Notes: generated from the sequence alone by a model not told the origin. Counted from the first letter of the stretch, positions 9,156 to 18,490 are shown. The stretch is 64,000 nt of DNA from Christensenella sp034926635 (GCA_034926635.1 JAYFQX010000008.1:47318-111317), one strand, 5' to 3'. Numbers and translations are program-made.

Positions 9156-11303
9156 TTGGCGACTGATTATTACAAGGATTTTATCCGCAGGCATAAGCTG
9201 GATTATGACCCGGAAGTAGAAAAAGCATTTCAGATGGCGGAGCACGCCCACGCGGGGCAGCTGCGTCATTCTGGCGAGCCTTTTTTTACCCATCCTTTGG
9301 CAGTCGCCGACATCATCGCCGATCTTGGATTGGATAACACAACGATTATCGCGGGGATATTGCATGATGCGGTAGAAGATACGTTGCTGACGGTAGAAGA
9401 CATCAGCAGAGAATTTAACCCGGAAATCGCCAAGCTGGTAGACGGTGTAACCAAGCTGAAAAACTATGAATTTAAAACCCGCGAGGAGCAGCAATGGGAA
9501 AGCCTTCGTAAGATGTTTCTTGCCATGGCTTCCGATATCCGTGTGGTGATCATTAAACTTGCGGATCGCCTGCATAATATGCGCACGCTGAAATACCAGT
9601 CCGAGAATAAGCAGATCGAAAAGGCAACGGAAACGCTGGAAATATATGCGCCGCTTGCACATCGTCTTGGGATCAGCGCCATAAAATGGGAGCTGGAGGA
9701 TCTATCCCTTAAATTTTTGCACCCTGATGATTATTTTGAAATTGCCAATAAAATTGCAGCAACGAGGCTTGATAGAGAAAAGCAAATCAATTCCGTTATC
9801 CTCAAGCTAGAAGATAAATTGGCCGATATGAAGATTAAGGCGGAAATCGAAGGACGACCAAAGCATATTTATAGCATTTATAAAAAAATGCGCGATAAGC
9901 ATAAGGTGTTTGAAGAGGTCTATGACCTGATTGCTATCCGTATTATTGTGTCCAGCGTTAAGGATTGTTACGGTGTGTTGGGGCTTGTGCATACCATGTG
10001 GAAGCCGATCCCGCTCCGTTTTAAAGATTATATTGCCGTACCCAAACAGAATATGTATCAATCGCTGCACACCACACTTTTGGGGGATGACGGAAAGCCT
10101 TTTGAGGTGCAGATCAGGACATATGATATGCACCGTACCGCAGAATATGGAATTGCCGCACACTGGAAATATAAAGAAGGAACCAAGGGCGGAAGCGATA
10201 TGGACGATAAGCTTTCGTGGCTCCGGGAATTAATGGAGTGGCAGAACGACCTTAAGGATTCCAAAGAATTTATGGAAACCCTGAAGGTGGATTTGTTTTC
10301 TGAAAACGTGTTTGTATTCACGCCTAAGGGAGATGTAAAGGACTTTGTATACGGTTCGACGCCTCTGGATTTTGCCTATAGTATTCATAGTGCGATCGGC
10401 AATCATTGTATCGGCGCGAAAGCAAACGGTAAGCTGGTGCCCCTCGATTACGTAATGCAGACGGGCGATATTATGGAGATCGTTACTTCTCATAATGCCG
10501 CGCCCAGCCGCGACTGGCTTAAGTTTGTAAAAACCACGCCGGCGCGCAGCAAAATAAAACAGTGGTTTAAAAAACAATTAAAAGAAGAGAATATTGTCAA
10601 AGGCCGCGAAATGCTGGAAAAAGAAGCCAAGCGGCAAGGTTACCAATTGCATGAGCTTATGAACAGCAACTGGCTTAGCGTACTTTATAAGCGTTTTACA
10701 CTGAATTCAATGGACGATATGTTTGCCGCGGTGGGTTATGGGTCTATTTCTGTAAACCAAATTCTGCTCAAGCTGATAGAGCAATATAAAATTGCGCATA
10801 AAATCGACACCGGCTCGGACGACCTGAAGATCGTGCGAAGGACCGGCAAAGGAGCGGAAGGAGATATTACGGTAAAAGGCAACACAGGACTGGCTGTACG
10901 TTTTGCAAAATGCTGTAATCCTGTGCCGGGCGACGATATTATCGGATATATTACGCGGGGACGCGGCGTATGCGTCCACACAAAAGATTGTAAGAACCTC
11001 AAGGATATGAGCGTGGATAAGGAACGCCTGATCGATGTTGCGTGGGTGGCGGATCAAAGCACAAGTTATAATGTTGAAGTACAGATTGTCGCAAATGACA
11101 GACCTGGGCTCATGGTGGAAATTTCACAGGCGATGTATAACGCCAATCGTGATATCACTGCGATCAACGCGCATTCCGCAAAAAATGGCACTGCGACAAT
11201 ATCGTTGCGGTCAAACATTACATCGGTGGACGACCTTAACGATTTGATGAATAAGCTCCGCGGGCTAAAAGGTGTGCGGGATGTATTCCGTGTGAACTAT
11301 TAG
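9156..11303 (+). CDS. rel: Bifunctional (p)ppGpp synthetase/hydrolase (RelA/SpoT family)
   Basis: Makes and degrades the alarmone (p)ppGpp in response to uncharged tRNA on the ribosome. Both active sites look intact: the hydrolase HD motif HDAVED starts at residue 70, and the synthetase region carries YDLIAIRIIV and FEVQIRT. Next come a TGS domain (VFVFTPKGDV near 380), a zinc-finger/helical part with AKCCNPVPGD near 588, and a C-terminal ACT domain. At 715 residues it is the normal long form. The start is TTG 9156, preceded by AGAGGA; no ATG fits better. It is followed after 9 nt by dtd, as in most Firmicutes. Confidence 0.96.
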   Translation: MATDYYKDFIRRHKLDYDPEVEKAFQMAEHAHAGQLRHSGEPFFTHPLAVADIIADLGLDNTTIIAGILHDAVEDTLLTVEDISREFNPEIAKLVDGVTKLKNYEFKTREEQQWESLRKMFLAMASDIRVVIIKLADRLHNMRTLKYQSENKQIEKATETLEIYAPLAHRLGISAIKWELEDLSLKFLHPDDYFEIANKIAATRLDREKQINSVILKLEDKLADMKIKAEIEGRPKHIYSIYKKMRDKHKVFEEVYDLIAIRIIVSSVKDCYGVLGLVHTMWKPIPLRFKDYIAVPKQNMYQSLHTTLLGDDGKPFEVQIRTYDMHRTAEYGIAAHWKYKEGTKGGSDMDDKLSWLRELMEWQNDLKDSKEFMETLKVDLFSENVFVFTPKGDVKDFVYGSTPLDFAYSIHSAIGNHCIGAKANGKLVPLDYVMQTGDIMEIVTSHNAAPSRDWLKFVKTTPARSKIKQWFKKQLKEENIVKGREMLEKEAKRQGYQLHELMNSNWLSVLYKRFTLNSMDDMFAAVGYGSISVNQILLKLIEQYKIAHKIDTGSDDLKIVRRTGKGAEGDITVKGNTGLAVRFAKCCNPVPGDDIIGYITRGRGVCVHTKDCKNLKDMSVDKERLIDVAWVADQSTSYNVEVQIVANDRPGLMVEISQAMYNANRDITAINAHSAKNGTATISLRSNITSVDDLNDLMNKLRGLKGVRDVFRVNY

Positions 11304-11312
11304 GAGGCTGTT

Positions 11313-11762
11313 ATGCGGGCGGTGGTACAACGCGTAAAAAAAGCGTCGGTCTCGGTAAGCAGCGAGGATATTGCTGAGATTCACAATGGTATTTTGATTT
11401 TGCTTGGGGTATCTGAATCCGATACGGAAAAGGATATTGATTATATTGTAGAAAAGTGTGTCAACCTTCGTGTTTTTGACGATGCGCAGGGCGTGATGAA
11501 TCTTTCCGTTGCGGATATTGGCGGCGAAGTATTACTGGTTTCACAGTTTACACTTTATGGAGACGTACGGAAGGGACGCAGACCGAGTTATACTGAGGCT
11601 GCAAGACCGGACGCGGCGGCAGGCTTGTTTGCGCAGGCGGCAGCGGCGTTTCGGCAGAAGTATCCAAAATTACAGACTGGAAAATTCCAGGCGGAAATGG
11701 AAGTAAGCCTTGTCAACGACGGTCCGGTAACGATTTTGCTGGACAGTAAAAAATTTTTTTGA
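11313..11762 (+). CDS. dtd: D-aminoacyl-tRNA deacylase
   Basis: Removes D-amino acids (and achiral glycine) wrongly attached to tRNA, protecting translation. The 149-residue protein is full length; it has the N-terminal MRAVVQRV start typical of the family, the active-site SQFTLYGD near residue 77, and the cross-subunit Gly-cisPro motif in NDGPVT near residue 136. It follows rel with an AGGAGG ribosome site and is followed by an MBL-fold hydrolase. Confidence 0.96.
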   Translation: MRAVVQRVKKASVSVSSEDIAEIHNGILILLGVSESDTEKDIDYIVEKCVNLRVFDDAQGVMNLSVADIGGEVLLVSQFTLYGDVRKGRRPSYTEAARPDAAAGLFAQAAAAFRQKYPKLQTGKFQAEMEVSLVNDGPVTILLDSKKFF

Positions 11763-11773
11763 GGGATGCTAAC

Positions 11774-12409
11774 ATGTTGATCGATACAGTGATTACAGGA
11801 CGGGAAACAGGTCTTTTTGAAAATTGTTATATTGTGCGCGCGGATGACAGCAGCGATGCGGTCGTCATTGATCCGGGTGACGGATACGATGCCATCTTAA
11901 GGCAAATAGAAAAACAGGGGCTTACGGTTTCGTACATTTTACTGACGCACGGGCATGCGGATCATATTGCGGCAGCTGCGGAATTAAAAGAAAAATACGG
12001 CGCAAAGATCGCAGTGCATAAGCTGGATGCATTGATGCTGACAGACCCTATGAAAAACCTTTCTCAATTTATGGGACGTGCCGTGAACGTCGGTAAGCCG
12101 GATATACTGCTGGAGGACGGAAACATCATGGATGCAGCGGGGCTTTCGTTTGCGGTAAAGCATACACCCGGGCATACACCGGGAGGCTGCTGTTTTATTG
12201 TGGAAGCAGAGAATATCATTTTTTCCGGGGATACGCTGTTTGCTGGTTCTATGGGCAGAGTGGATTTTCCGGGGAGCAGTGAGCCGGACATGCTGCGTTC
12301 TTTGAAGGCGTTAGCTGAGCTTCCGGGTGATTACCGGGTGCTTTCCGGGCATGGGCAGGAAACAACGCTGGATGCGGAACGAAGGTTCAATCCGTATATG
12401 AGGGGCTGA
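11774..12409 (+). CDS. MBL-fold metallo-hydrolase, glyoxalase II-like
   Basis: Metal-dependent hydrolase of about 211 residues with the binuclear metal motif HGHADH near residue 59, a second ligand region in HTPGHTPG near 132-139, SGDTLFAG near 157 and the closing SGHGQET near 193. These match the hydroxyacylglutathione hydrolase-like group usually found beside dtd and hemZ in Firmicutes; the substrate is not known. ATG 11774 is chosen over the TTG at 11759 because GAGGG lies 9 nt upstream of the ATG, while the TTG overlaps the end of dtd without a ribosome site. Confidence 0.88.
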   Translation: MLIDTVITGRETGLFENCYIVRADDSSDAVVIDPGDGYDAILRQIEKQGLTVSYILLTHGHADHIAAAAELKEKYGAKIAVHKLDALMLTDPMKNLSQFMGRAVNVGKPDILLEDGNIMDAAGLSFAVKHTPGHTPGGCCFIVEAENIIFSGDTLFAGSMGRVDFPGSSEPDMLRSLKALAELPGDYRVLSGHGQETTLDAERRFNPYMRG

Positions 12410-12413
12410 TTTC

Positions 12414-13895
12414 ATGTTTGCGCTTTATACCGATATGCCCGGTTTTTTTAATGATATTTGCGACGAGATTCGTCTGTTTTTTCCTGAAAAGCGAATCGAT
12501 CAGATGGAGGAAAAAGAAATTGTGGATGCTGCAAGGTTTTTGCGGCATCTTTTTTGGCAGGATGAAAACGGCTGGCATAACCGCGTAGAATATTTTGAGC
12601 ACGGCGTTTTGCGCGGGAAGCTGGAGACTACTCCTGATTTTCTGGATGATATCAGTGGGAAGGCTATTGATATCACGCTTCCTACTTTAGCTGCAAAAAA
12701 AGCAAAAAAGCATATGGCAAAAGGAAGCATTTACACGCTACTCAGCAGCATAACGGGTGAGAGCAGGCCATGGGGTTCGCTCACGGGAATCCGTCCTACC
12801 AAATTAATGCGCGAGCTGGCTGCTGCTGCGGGCATGCAGACAGCGTCCAAACTTTTTCGAGAAAAATATCATGTGACTGAACGGAAGATATCGCTTTCTG
12901 AGTCGATTGTAAAAAGGCAGGAGAACTATCTGCAAGGAATTGGTGAGCGGGATATTGATATTTATATCGGGATTCCTTTTTGTATTTCCCGCTGCAAATA
13001 TTGTTCGTTTATTTCTAGGGATTTGCGTTACGATGCAAAATTAAAAGATGAATACTTGATTAAGCTGCTTTTTGAACTGGAACAAATGAAACCGGTTCTT
13101 GAAGGATACTCCCCCCGCGCGATTTATATTGGCGGAGGAACCCCTACCTCGCTGGAAGTTACAGAGCTAAAGCAGCTGCTTACGGTTACAGCAGCGATGT
13201 TTCCGCATGTTCGCGAATTTACGGTGGAGGCGGGACGTCCCGATACCATCACGCCGGAAAAATTAGATTGTATCAAGCGCGCAGGCGTAGGACGCATCAG
13301 TATTAACGCGCAGACGACAAACGATCAAACCCTGGAGCGAGTAGGAAGACGGCATACGGCAGATGATTTTTTCCGGGCGTTTGCGCTTGCAAAAAAATAC
13401 GGCTTTGACAGTATCAACACGGATATCATCCTCGGTCTGCCCGGGGAAACGATTGCAGACGTCAAAAAAACACTTACAGACGTTACTTCTTTTGCGCCGG
13501 AGAACGTAACGGTGCATACGCTCGCCCTAAAACATTCTTCCGAATTTGCGCTGCAAAACCAATCTCTTCTCAATGCAAAAAATACGGAAGAAATGGTGGA
13601 ATTATCCCGTGAAACACTGGAGGATCTGGGTTATGCGCCTTATTACCTTTATCGGCAGAAATATATGAGCGGAAACATGGAAAATGTGGGGTATGCGCTG
13701 CCTGGAAGTGAATCAGTCTACAATATCGACATCATGGAAGAAACTGCGCAGATTATGGCTTTTGGCGCGGGTGGGATCTCCAAACGCTTATTCCCGGAAA
13801 GGAATTTGCTCAAACGTGCTGCAAACGTGAAAGACATCCGTAGTTATATCGACAGGACAGACGAGATGGTACAGCGTAAAAAGGACTTGTTTTAA
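12414..13895 (+). CDS. hemZ: HemZ, radical-SAM coproporphyrinogen dehydrogenase-like protein
   Basis: Radical-SAM enzyme family related to oxygen-independent coproporphyrinogen III oxidase. The 493-residue protein has an N-terminal domain of about 165 residues and then the radical-SAM core with the 4Fe-4S motif C190-x3-C194-x2-C197 (PFCISRCKYCSF), followed by YIGGGTPT and the GRPDTIT block. This layout matches HemZ of Bacillus and Clostridia, whose true substrate is still debated, so a role in heme synthesis is an inference. It is the last gene before the hisS T-box; no classical terminator separates them, but a strong promoter follows. Confidence 0.88.
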   Translation: MFALYTDMPGFFNDICDEIRLFFPEKRIDQMEEKEIVDAARFLRHLFWQDENGWHNRVEYFEHGVLRGKLETTPDFLDDISGKAIDITLPTLAAKKAKKHMAKGSIYTLLSSITGESRPWGSLTGIRPTKLMRELAAAAGMQTASKLFREKYHVTERKISLSESIVKRQENYLQGIGERDIDIYIGIPFCISRCKYCSFISRDLRYDAKLKDEYLIKLLFELEQMKPVLEGYSPRAIYIGGGTPTSLEVTELKQLLTVTAAMFPHVREFTVEAGRPDTITPEKLDCIKRAGVGRISINAQTTNDQTLERVGRRHTADDFFRAFALAKKYGFDSINTDIILGLPGETIADVKKTLTDVTSFAPENVTVHTLALKHSSEFALQNQSLLNAKNTEEMVELSRETLEDLGYAPYYLYRQKYMSGNMENVGYALPGSESVYNIDIMEETAQIMAFGAGGISKRLFPERNLLKRAANVKDIRSYIDRTDEMVQRKKDLF

Positions 13896-13918
13896 ACAGG
13901 ATCGGAATGTTTGGTTTA

Positions 13919-13947
13919 TTGACAGGAAAGGCTTTCGAAGGTATAAT
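13919..13947 (+). promoter_or_regulatory. Consensus promoter for the hisS-aspS T-box transcript
   Basis: A perfect housekeeping promoter: TTGACA at 13919-13924, a 17 bp spacer and TATAAT at 13942-13947. Transcription should begin near 13954, at the 5' end of the T-box leader. Confidence 0.88.
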
Positions 13948-13953
13948 AAATAC

Positions 13954-14222
13954 CATAATATTGCAAAAGGCGATGACACGGAAAAGTACCTGCAAGCCTT
14001 GCGCAAAGAGAGCGGTCGTCGTGGCTGAAAGCGGCTGTGCGTTTAAGATGCGGGGAAGAACACCGGAGAGTTCTTGTTGTGAACATATCTGTCGGGTATT
14101 ATTAGCAATAGGCGCAGGCCAGCGTTACAGGCAAGAGCGGAGAGCCGTAGGTCGGCTTTCAACATGGGTGGTACCGCGGGTTATTTGTGACTTCGTCCCT
14201 TTTTAAGAGGACGATTTTTTTT
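13954..14222 (+). promoter_or_regulatory. T-box riboswitch leader of hisS-aspS
   Basis: Fills the 396-base gap between hemZ and hisS. The RNA reads uncharged tRNA and switches between antitermination and termination. Seen: Stem I elements GATGACACGGAAAAGTA (13972-13988) and AAAGAGAGC (14005-14013), pairing of CCTGCA (13989-13994) with TGCGGG (14049-14054), a Stem III hairpin (AGCCG/CGGCT, about 14143-14157), the T-box core GGGTGGTACCGCGG (14166-14179), and a terminator (TCGTCC 14193-14198 with GGACGA 14209-14214, then a T-run). The specifier lies in GAAGAACACC (14055-14064). CAC (14061-14063) would match histidine, fitting the downstream gene, but other registers give AAC or ACC. The amino acid is inferred; the T-box itself is clear. 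Confidence 0.93.
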
Positions 14223-14291
14223 ATTTTTAAGAAGATAGCGGCGTCATTGCTGAAGTACGGAAATAATTATAGCAAACGGAGGAAATAAAAG

Positions 14292-15542
14292 TTGGCGGTA
14301 AAAGCTCCAAAAGGTACGAGAGATGTATTGCCTCAGGAAAGTTATAAATGGCATTATATAGAGAATATTGCGCGCGAATTAACGGCGCTTGCGGGATATA
14401 GAGAAATCCGTACTCCGGTTTTTGAACATACGGAATTATTTTTGCGCGGCGTTGGAGATACAACGGATATTGTGCAAAAAGAAATGTATACATTCACCGA
14501 TAAAGGGAATCGTTCCATTACGCTGAAGCCGGAGGGTACCGCGGGTGTGGTGCGTGCGTTTATCGAAGGAGGGCTGCCTTCGAGTGCGCAGCCGACTAAG
14601 ATGTTTTATTTATCGACACCCGTATTTCGTTACGAAAGGCCACAGTCCGGGCGGCTTCGTGAGCATCATCAGTTCGGGCTGGAAGTATTCGGTGCTGCGG
14701 ATGCAAGCATTGACGCAGAAGTAATCAATATGGCGCTGTTGCTTTTTGATCGCGTGGGGCTCAAAAATTTACGGCTCAATATCAACAGCATCGGGTGCGA
14801 TCAATGCCGCCCGGCGTATCACGAAACATTAAAAGCGTTTTTGCACGGGCATGAAAATGAACTCTGCGAAACCTGTAAAGAGCGTTTGGAACGCAATCCG
14901 CTTCGTGTACTTGATTGCAAGGAAGAAGGCTGCAAGAAAGTCGTGAAAGACGCGCCCTTGATGATCGACCATTTATGTGAAGATTGTTCCGAGCATTTTG
15001 AGCAGTTGAAAAAGTATTTGGAGGCACTTGGAATTGCATACCAGATCAATCCGTTTATTGTGCGCGGACTTGATTATTATACCAAGACGGTGTTTGAGAT
15101 CATATCAGACAGTATCGGTGCGCAGGGGACTGTTTGCGGCGGCGGACGCTATGATAAGCTGATCAAGCAAATCGGTGGTCCTGATATGCCCGGGATCGGG
15201 TTTGGAATGGGGATTGAGCGCCTGCTGTTGGTGATGGAAAATGAAGGCATTGAGATCCCGCAGCCTTCCTTGATAGACGTTTTTCTCTGCACGAGGAGCG
15301 AGGCGGCACGTCTTCGCGCGACTCAGCTGGTAAGCGAGCTGCGCGGTAAGGGGATCAAAGCAGATATGGATCATTGTGCGCGCAGTATTAAGGCGCAGTT
15401 TAAATATGCGGACAAGATTGGTGCGAAAATCGTAATTGTAATCGGCGAAGATGAAATGCAAAATGGGACCGCCGTTATGAAGACCATGGAAAATGGGGAA
15501 GAACGTGTAGTACAGCAGAGCGAACTAGGTCTGTTTTTATAA
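14292..15542 (+). CDS. hisS: Histidine--tRNA ligase
   Basis: Class II aminoacyl-tRNA synthetase that charges tRNA-His. The 416-residue protein has the family length and the N-terminal GTRDVLP motif, motif 2 around FRYERPQSGRLREHHQFG, the histidine-specific LVRGLDYYTKTVFE loop near residue 260, motif 3 in GFGMGIERLLL near 302, and an anticodon-binding C-terminal domain. The start is TTG 14292 with a strong CGGAGGA 7-13 nt upstream. It is the first gene behind the T-box, so charging level of a tRNA controls its transcription. aspS follows after 31 nt. Confidence 0.97.
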   Translation: MAVKAPKGTRDVLPQESYKWHYIENIARELTALAGYREIRTPVFEHTELFLRGVGDTTDIVQKEMYTFTDKGNRSITLKPEGTAGVVRAFIEGGLPSSAQPTKMFYLSTPVFRYERPQSGRLREHHQFGLEVFGAADASIDAEVINMALLLFDRVGLKNLRLNINSIGCDQCRPAYHETLKAFLHGHENELCETCKERLERNPLRVLDCKEEGCKKVVKDAPLMIDHLCEDCSEHFEQLKKYLEALGIAYQINPFIVRGLDYYTKTVFEIISDSIGAQGTVCGGGRYDKLIKQIGGPDMPGIGFGMGIERLLLVMENEGIEIPQPSLIDVFLCTRSEAARLRATQLVSELRGKGIKADMDHCARSIKAQFKYADKIGAKIVIVIGEDEMQNGTAVMKTMENGEERVVQQSELGLFL

Positions 15543-15573
15543 AGAATTTATCAGAATAGCAGGAGAGGTAATT

Positions 15574-17358
15574 ATGGGAGAGTTTTTAGGAGATTGGAAA
15601 AGAACCGCGCTTTGTGCGGAATTTACAAAAGAAGATATCGGGCGTGAGGTAACGCTAATGGGCTGGGCAGATACGCGCCGTGACCTTGGCGGCCTTGTTT
15701 TCGTGGATTTGCGCGACCGTTCAGGTATCATGCAGGTTGTTTTTAATGAATCGGATTTCAAAGGCGACTTCGACCAGGTGGGAAGCATCCGCAGCGAATA
15801 TGTTCTTGCGGTAAAAGGAAAAATCGTGGAACGTTCGGAAGATACGATAAATCCCAAGCTGCCTACGGGACTGATCGAGGTAAAGGTGACAGACCTGAAA
15901 ATCTTGAGCAAGGCAGAAACACCACCGTTTGAAATTGAGGATTGCTCTAAGGTGCGCGAGGAATTGCGCCTGAAATACCGTTACCTTGACCTGCGCAGAC
16001 CGGACATGCAAAAGAATTTGATCCTGAGAAATAAAATTGCAAATTCTGCCCGCACGTACCTCTCGGAAAATGGCTTTTTGGATATTGAAACGCCGATGCT
16101 GCAAAAAAGTACGCCGGAAGGCGCGCGGGATTATCTGGTACCGTCGCGTATTCATCCCGGGTGTTTTTATGCGCTTCCGCAGTCGCCGCAGTTATTTAAG
16201 CAGATTTTGATGATTTCGGGCTATGACCGTTATTTTCAAATTACAAAATGTTTTCGTGATGAAGACCTGCGTGCGGATCGTCAGCCGGAATTCACACAGA
16301 TCGATACGGAAATGTCTTTTGTGGACGCAGACGACGTAATGACCATGCACGAAGGTCTGATCCAAAAAGTATTCAAAGATGTTATGAATATTGACATCCA
16401 GCTTCCGCTTCGCCGTTTACCGTATCAGGAAGCGATGGATCGTTTTGGCAGCGATAAGCCGGATACACGTTTTGGGCTGGAGCTCAAAAACGTCAGCGAT
16501 ATAGTGGCAGGAAGTGAATTTAAGGTATTCAGTTCTGTTGTCAAAAATGGCGGGAGCGTCCGTGCGATCAACGCCAAGGGCTGTGCGAATATCCTGGCGC
16601 GTCGCGAGATTGACGCATTGGTTGACTTTGTGAAGATTTACGGTGCAAAGGGCATGGCGTGGATTTCTATTAGAGAAGACGGTCTCAATTCGCCGATCAC
16701 CAAGTTCATGACGCAGGAAGAAATCGATGCGATTATGCAGCGTTTGGATGGTCAGGTCGGTGATATCCTGTTCTTTGTCGGCGATAAAAACTCCGTAGTA
16801 TACGATTCTCTCGGCGCGCTGCGATTGAAGTTGGCAGAAAAGCTTGAGTTGATTCAGGAAAACACATGGGATCTTTTATGGGTAACGGAATTTCCGCTGT
16901 TTGAGTACAGCGAAGAAGAAAAACGGTTTATGGCAAAGCATCATCCTTTTACGTCCCCGATGGACGAAGATGTAGATAAGGTATTGACAGACAAGGAACA
17001 CGCACGTGCCAAAGCGTATGACATTGTTCTGAACGGCAACGAGATCGGCGGCGGAAGTATCAGAATCCACAGCACAGAGCTGCAGGAGAAAATGTTGGAA
17101 GCGCTTGGGTTTTCTAAAGAAGAAGCATGGAATCGCTTTGGATTCCTGCTGGAAGCGCTGAAATACGGAACACCCCCACACGGCGGTCTTGCTTATGGGC
17201 TCGATAGACTGGCGATGCTGTTGGCTGGCGTGGATTCCATCCGTGACGTGATCGCATTTCCTAAAGTACAGAATGCATCATGCCTGATGTCTAAAGCACC
17301 GGATGTAGTCGATAATAAACAGCTTCGTGAGTTGCATATTAAGGTAGACGAAGATTGA
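15574..17358 (+). CDS. aspS: Aspartate--tRNA ligase, bacterial type
   Basis: Charges tRNA-Asp (and in some bacteria also tRNA-Asn). At 594 residues this is the long bacterial form: N-terminal OB anticodon domain, class II core with motif 2 (KCFRDEDLRADRQPEFTQ near 230), the inserted GAD domain (about 300-410) and motif 3 (GLAYGLDRLAML near 545). The anticodon-domain segment reads TRRDLGGL; the leucine sits where the Pseudomonas aeruginosa enzyme, which also charges tRNA-Asn, has His31, so this copy resembles the discriminating type. That inference rests on one position. It shares the T-box transcript with hisS. Confidence 0.97.
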   Translation: MGEFLGDWKRTALCAEFTKEDIGREVTLMGWADTRRDLGGLVFVDLRDRSGIMQVVFNESDFKGDFDQVGSIRSEYVLAVKGKIVERSEDTINPKLPTGLIEVKVTDLKILSKAETPPFEIEDCSKVREELRLKYRYLDLRRPDMQKNLILRNKIANSARTYLSENGFLDIETPMLQKSTPEGARDYLVPSRIHPGCFYALPQSPQLFKQILMISGYDRYFQITKCFRDEDLRADRQPEFTQIDTEMSFVDADDVMTMHEGLIQKVFKDVMNIDIQLPLRRLPYQEAMDRFGSDKPDTRFGLELKNVSDIVAGSEFKVFSSVVKNGGSVRAINAKGCANILARREIDALVDFVKIYGAKGMAWISIREDGLNSPITKFMTQEEIDAIMQRLDGQVGDILFFVGDKNSVVYDSLGALRLKLAEKLELIQENTWDLLWVTEFPLFEYSEEEKRFMAKHHPFTSPMDEDVDKVLTDKEHARAKAYDIVLNGNEIGGGSIRIHSTELQEKMLEALGFSKEEAWNRFGFLLEALKYGTPPHGGLAYGLDRLAMLLAGVDSIRDVIAFPKVQNASCLMSKAPDVVDNKQLRELHIKVDED

Positions 17359-18059
17359 TGGATGATTCCAGAACACGTGCGCTGATCGGCGATGCAGCAA
17401 GCGATCGATTAAAGAAGACCACAGTAGCGGTGTTCGGGGTTGGCGGCGTTGGCTCTTATGCCGCGGAAGCGCTCGCGCGCGCGGGAGTGGGAACACTTGT
17501 ATTGATTGATGATGACGTGGTGAAGCCTTCCAACTGCAACCGGCAGCTGGTTGCGCTTTCTTCCACGATCGGAATGCGCAAAACGCAGGTCATGCGGGAA
17601 CGCATCATGGATATAAATCCCCAGGCGCGCGTGGTCACGCATGAAATATTTTATAATGCAGATACGGCGACACAGGTATTTGAAGGAATTAAGATTGATT
17701 TTGTGGTCGATGCAATTGACAGCCTGCCATCTAAAATCGAATTAATCTGTGAATGTGCGCGGCGCGGGCTTTCTACGATTTCCGCGATGGGAGCAGGCAA
17801 TAAGCTATATCCTGAGCGTTTTGAAGTAACAGATTTGTTCCGCACGTCATACGACCCAATCGCAAAACGCTTGCGCAAGGAATTAAAAGAGAGGGGTATC
17901 AGGCGTCTTCCTGTTGTCTGCTCAACGGAACAACCGGTTTCTACATCGGCATCAGAAGACGGGAAACGTGTTCCGGCAAGTATTTCGTTTGTGCCGTCTG
18001 TATGCGGTTTGCTGATGGCGGGGTATGCGGTGCGCACGATAACGGAGGCAGCAAAATGA
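17358..18059 (+). CDS. tcdA: tRNA threonylcarbamoyladenosine dehydratase (TcdA/CsdL-like)
   Basis: E1-like ATP-dependent enzyme that cyclises t6A37 to ct6A on ANN-decoding tRNAs. The 233-residue protein has the ThiF/UBA fold: GVGGVGSYAAEALAR near residue 28, IDDDVVKPSNCNRQ near 52, and VDAIDSLPSKIELI near 115. ATG 17358 overlaps the aspS stop by one base (TGATG) and is preferred to the TTG one codon earlier. Location beside aspS and hisS is typical of Clostridia. Family membership is firm; the modification itself has not been shown here. Confidence 0.88.
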   Translation: MDDSRTRALIGDAASDRLKKTTVAVFGVGGVGSYAAEALARAGVGTLVLIDDDVVKPSNCNRQLVALSSTIGMRKTQVMRERIMDINPQARVVTHEIFYNADTATQVFEGIKIDFVVDAIDSLPSKIELICECARRGLSTISAMGAGNKLYPERFEVTDLFRTSYDPIAKRLRKELKERGIRRLPVVCSTEQPVSTSASEDGKRVPASISFVPSVCGLLMAGYAVRTITEAAK

Positions 18060-18484
18060 AAGAAGCGGGGCTAGTAACGCGCGTAGAAGGGAATACGGCA
18101 TATTTGCAGTTTAATCGTACCTCCATGTGTTCCAAATGCGGCGCATGCGGTATGACTGCGGGAAAAACAGATATTACGGTGACTGCGGAAAATGTGCTGC
18201 ATGCAAAAGAAGGGGATCGCGTCGAAGTGAATTTTACGGCAAAAAATGCACTTCAGTCCTCGGCGATCGCTTATATTTTTCCGTTGGCAATGCTCTTTTT
18301 TGGGGTTTTGCTGGGCTATGTGATACCGCAAGATATTTTTCCGGTGAAGGACGTGTTGGCGGCAATTCTGGGGATTGCTTTTGCTGTGATCGCCTTTGTT
18401 GTTTTAAAACTTTTAAACCCTTATTTTAAAAAGAAATTTGCAAATGTTTATACAATGGTCAGGATTATTGATGAAAGCGAGTAA
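18056..18484 (+). CDS. RseC/MucC-family integral membrane protein
   Basis: A 142-residue protein resembling the RseC/SoxR-reducing-system family. It opens with a small beta-rich domain containing CSKCGACGM (three Cys in C-x2-C-x2-C spacing, about residues 24-30), then has two adjacent hydrophobic segments (about 65-85 and 95-115) separated by GYVIPQDIF, and a short basic tail. The family is linked in other bacteria to reduction of the SoxR iron-sulfur sensor and to Rnf complexes; the role in a Firmicute is unknown. ATG 18056 overlaps the tcdA stop (ATGA); an in-frame ATG 54 nt earlier lies inside tcdA and gives an unlikely extension. Confidence 0.75.
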   Translation: MKEAGLVTRVEGNTAYLQFNRTSMCSKCGACGMTAGKTDITVTAENVLHAKEGDRVEVNFTAKNALQSSAIAYIFPLAMLFFGVLLGYVIPQDIFPVKDVLAAILGIAFAVIAFVVLKLLNPYFKKKFANVYTMVRIIDESE

Positions 18485-18490
18485 ACGATA

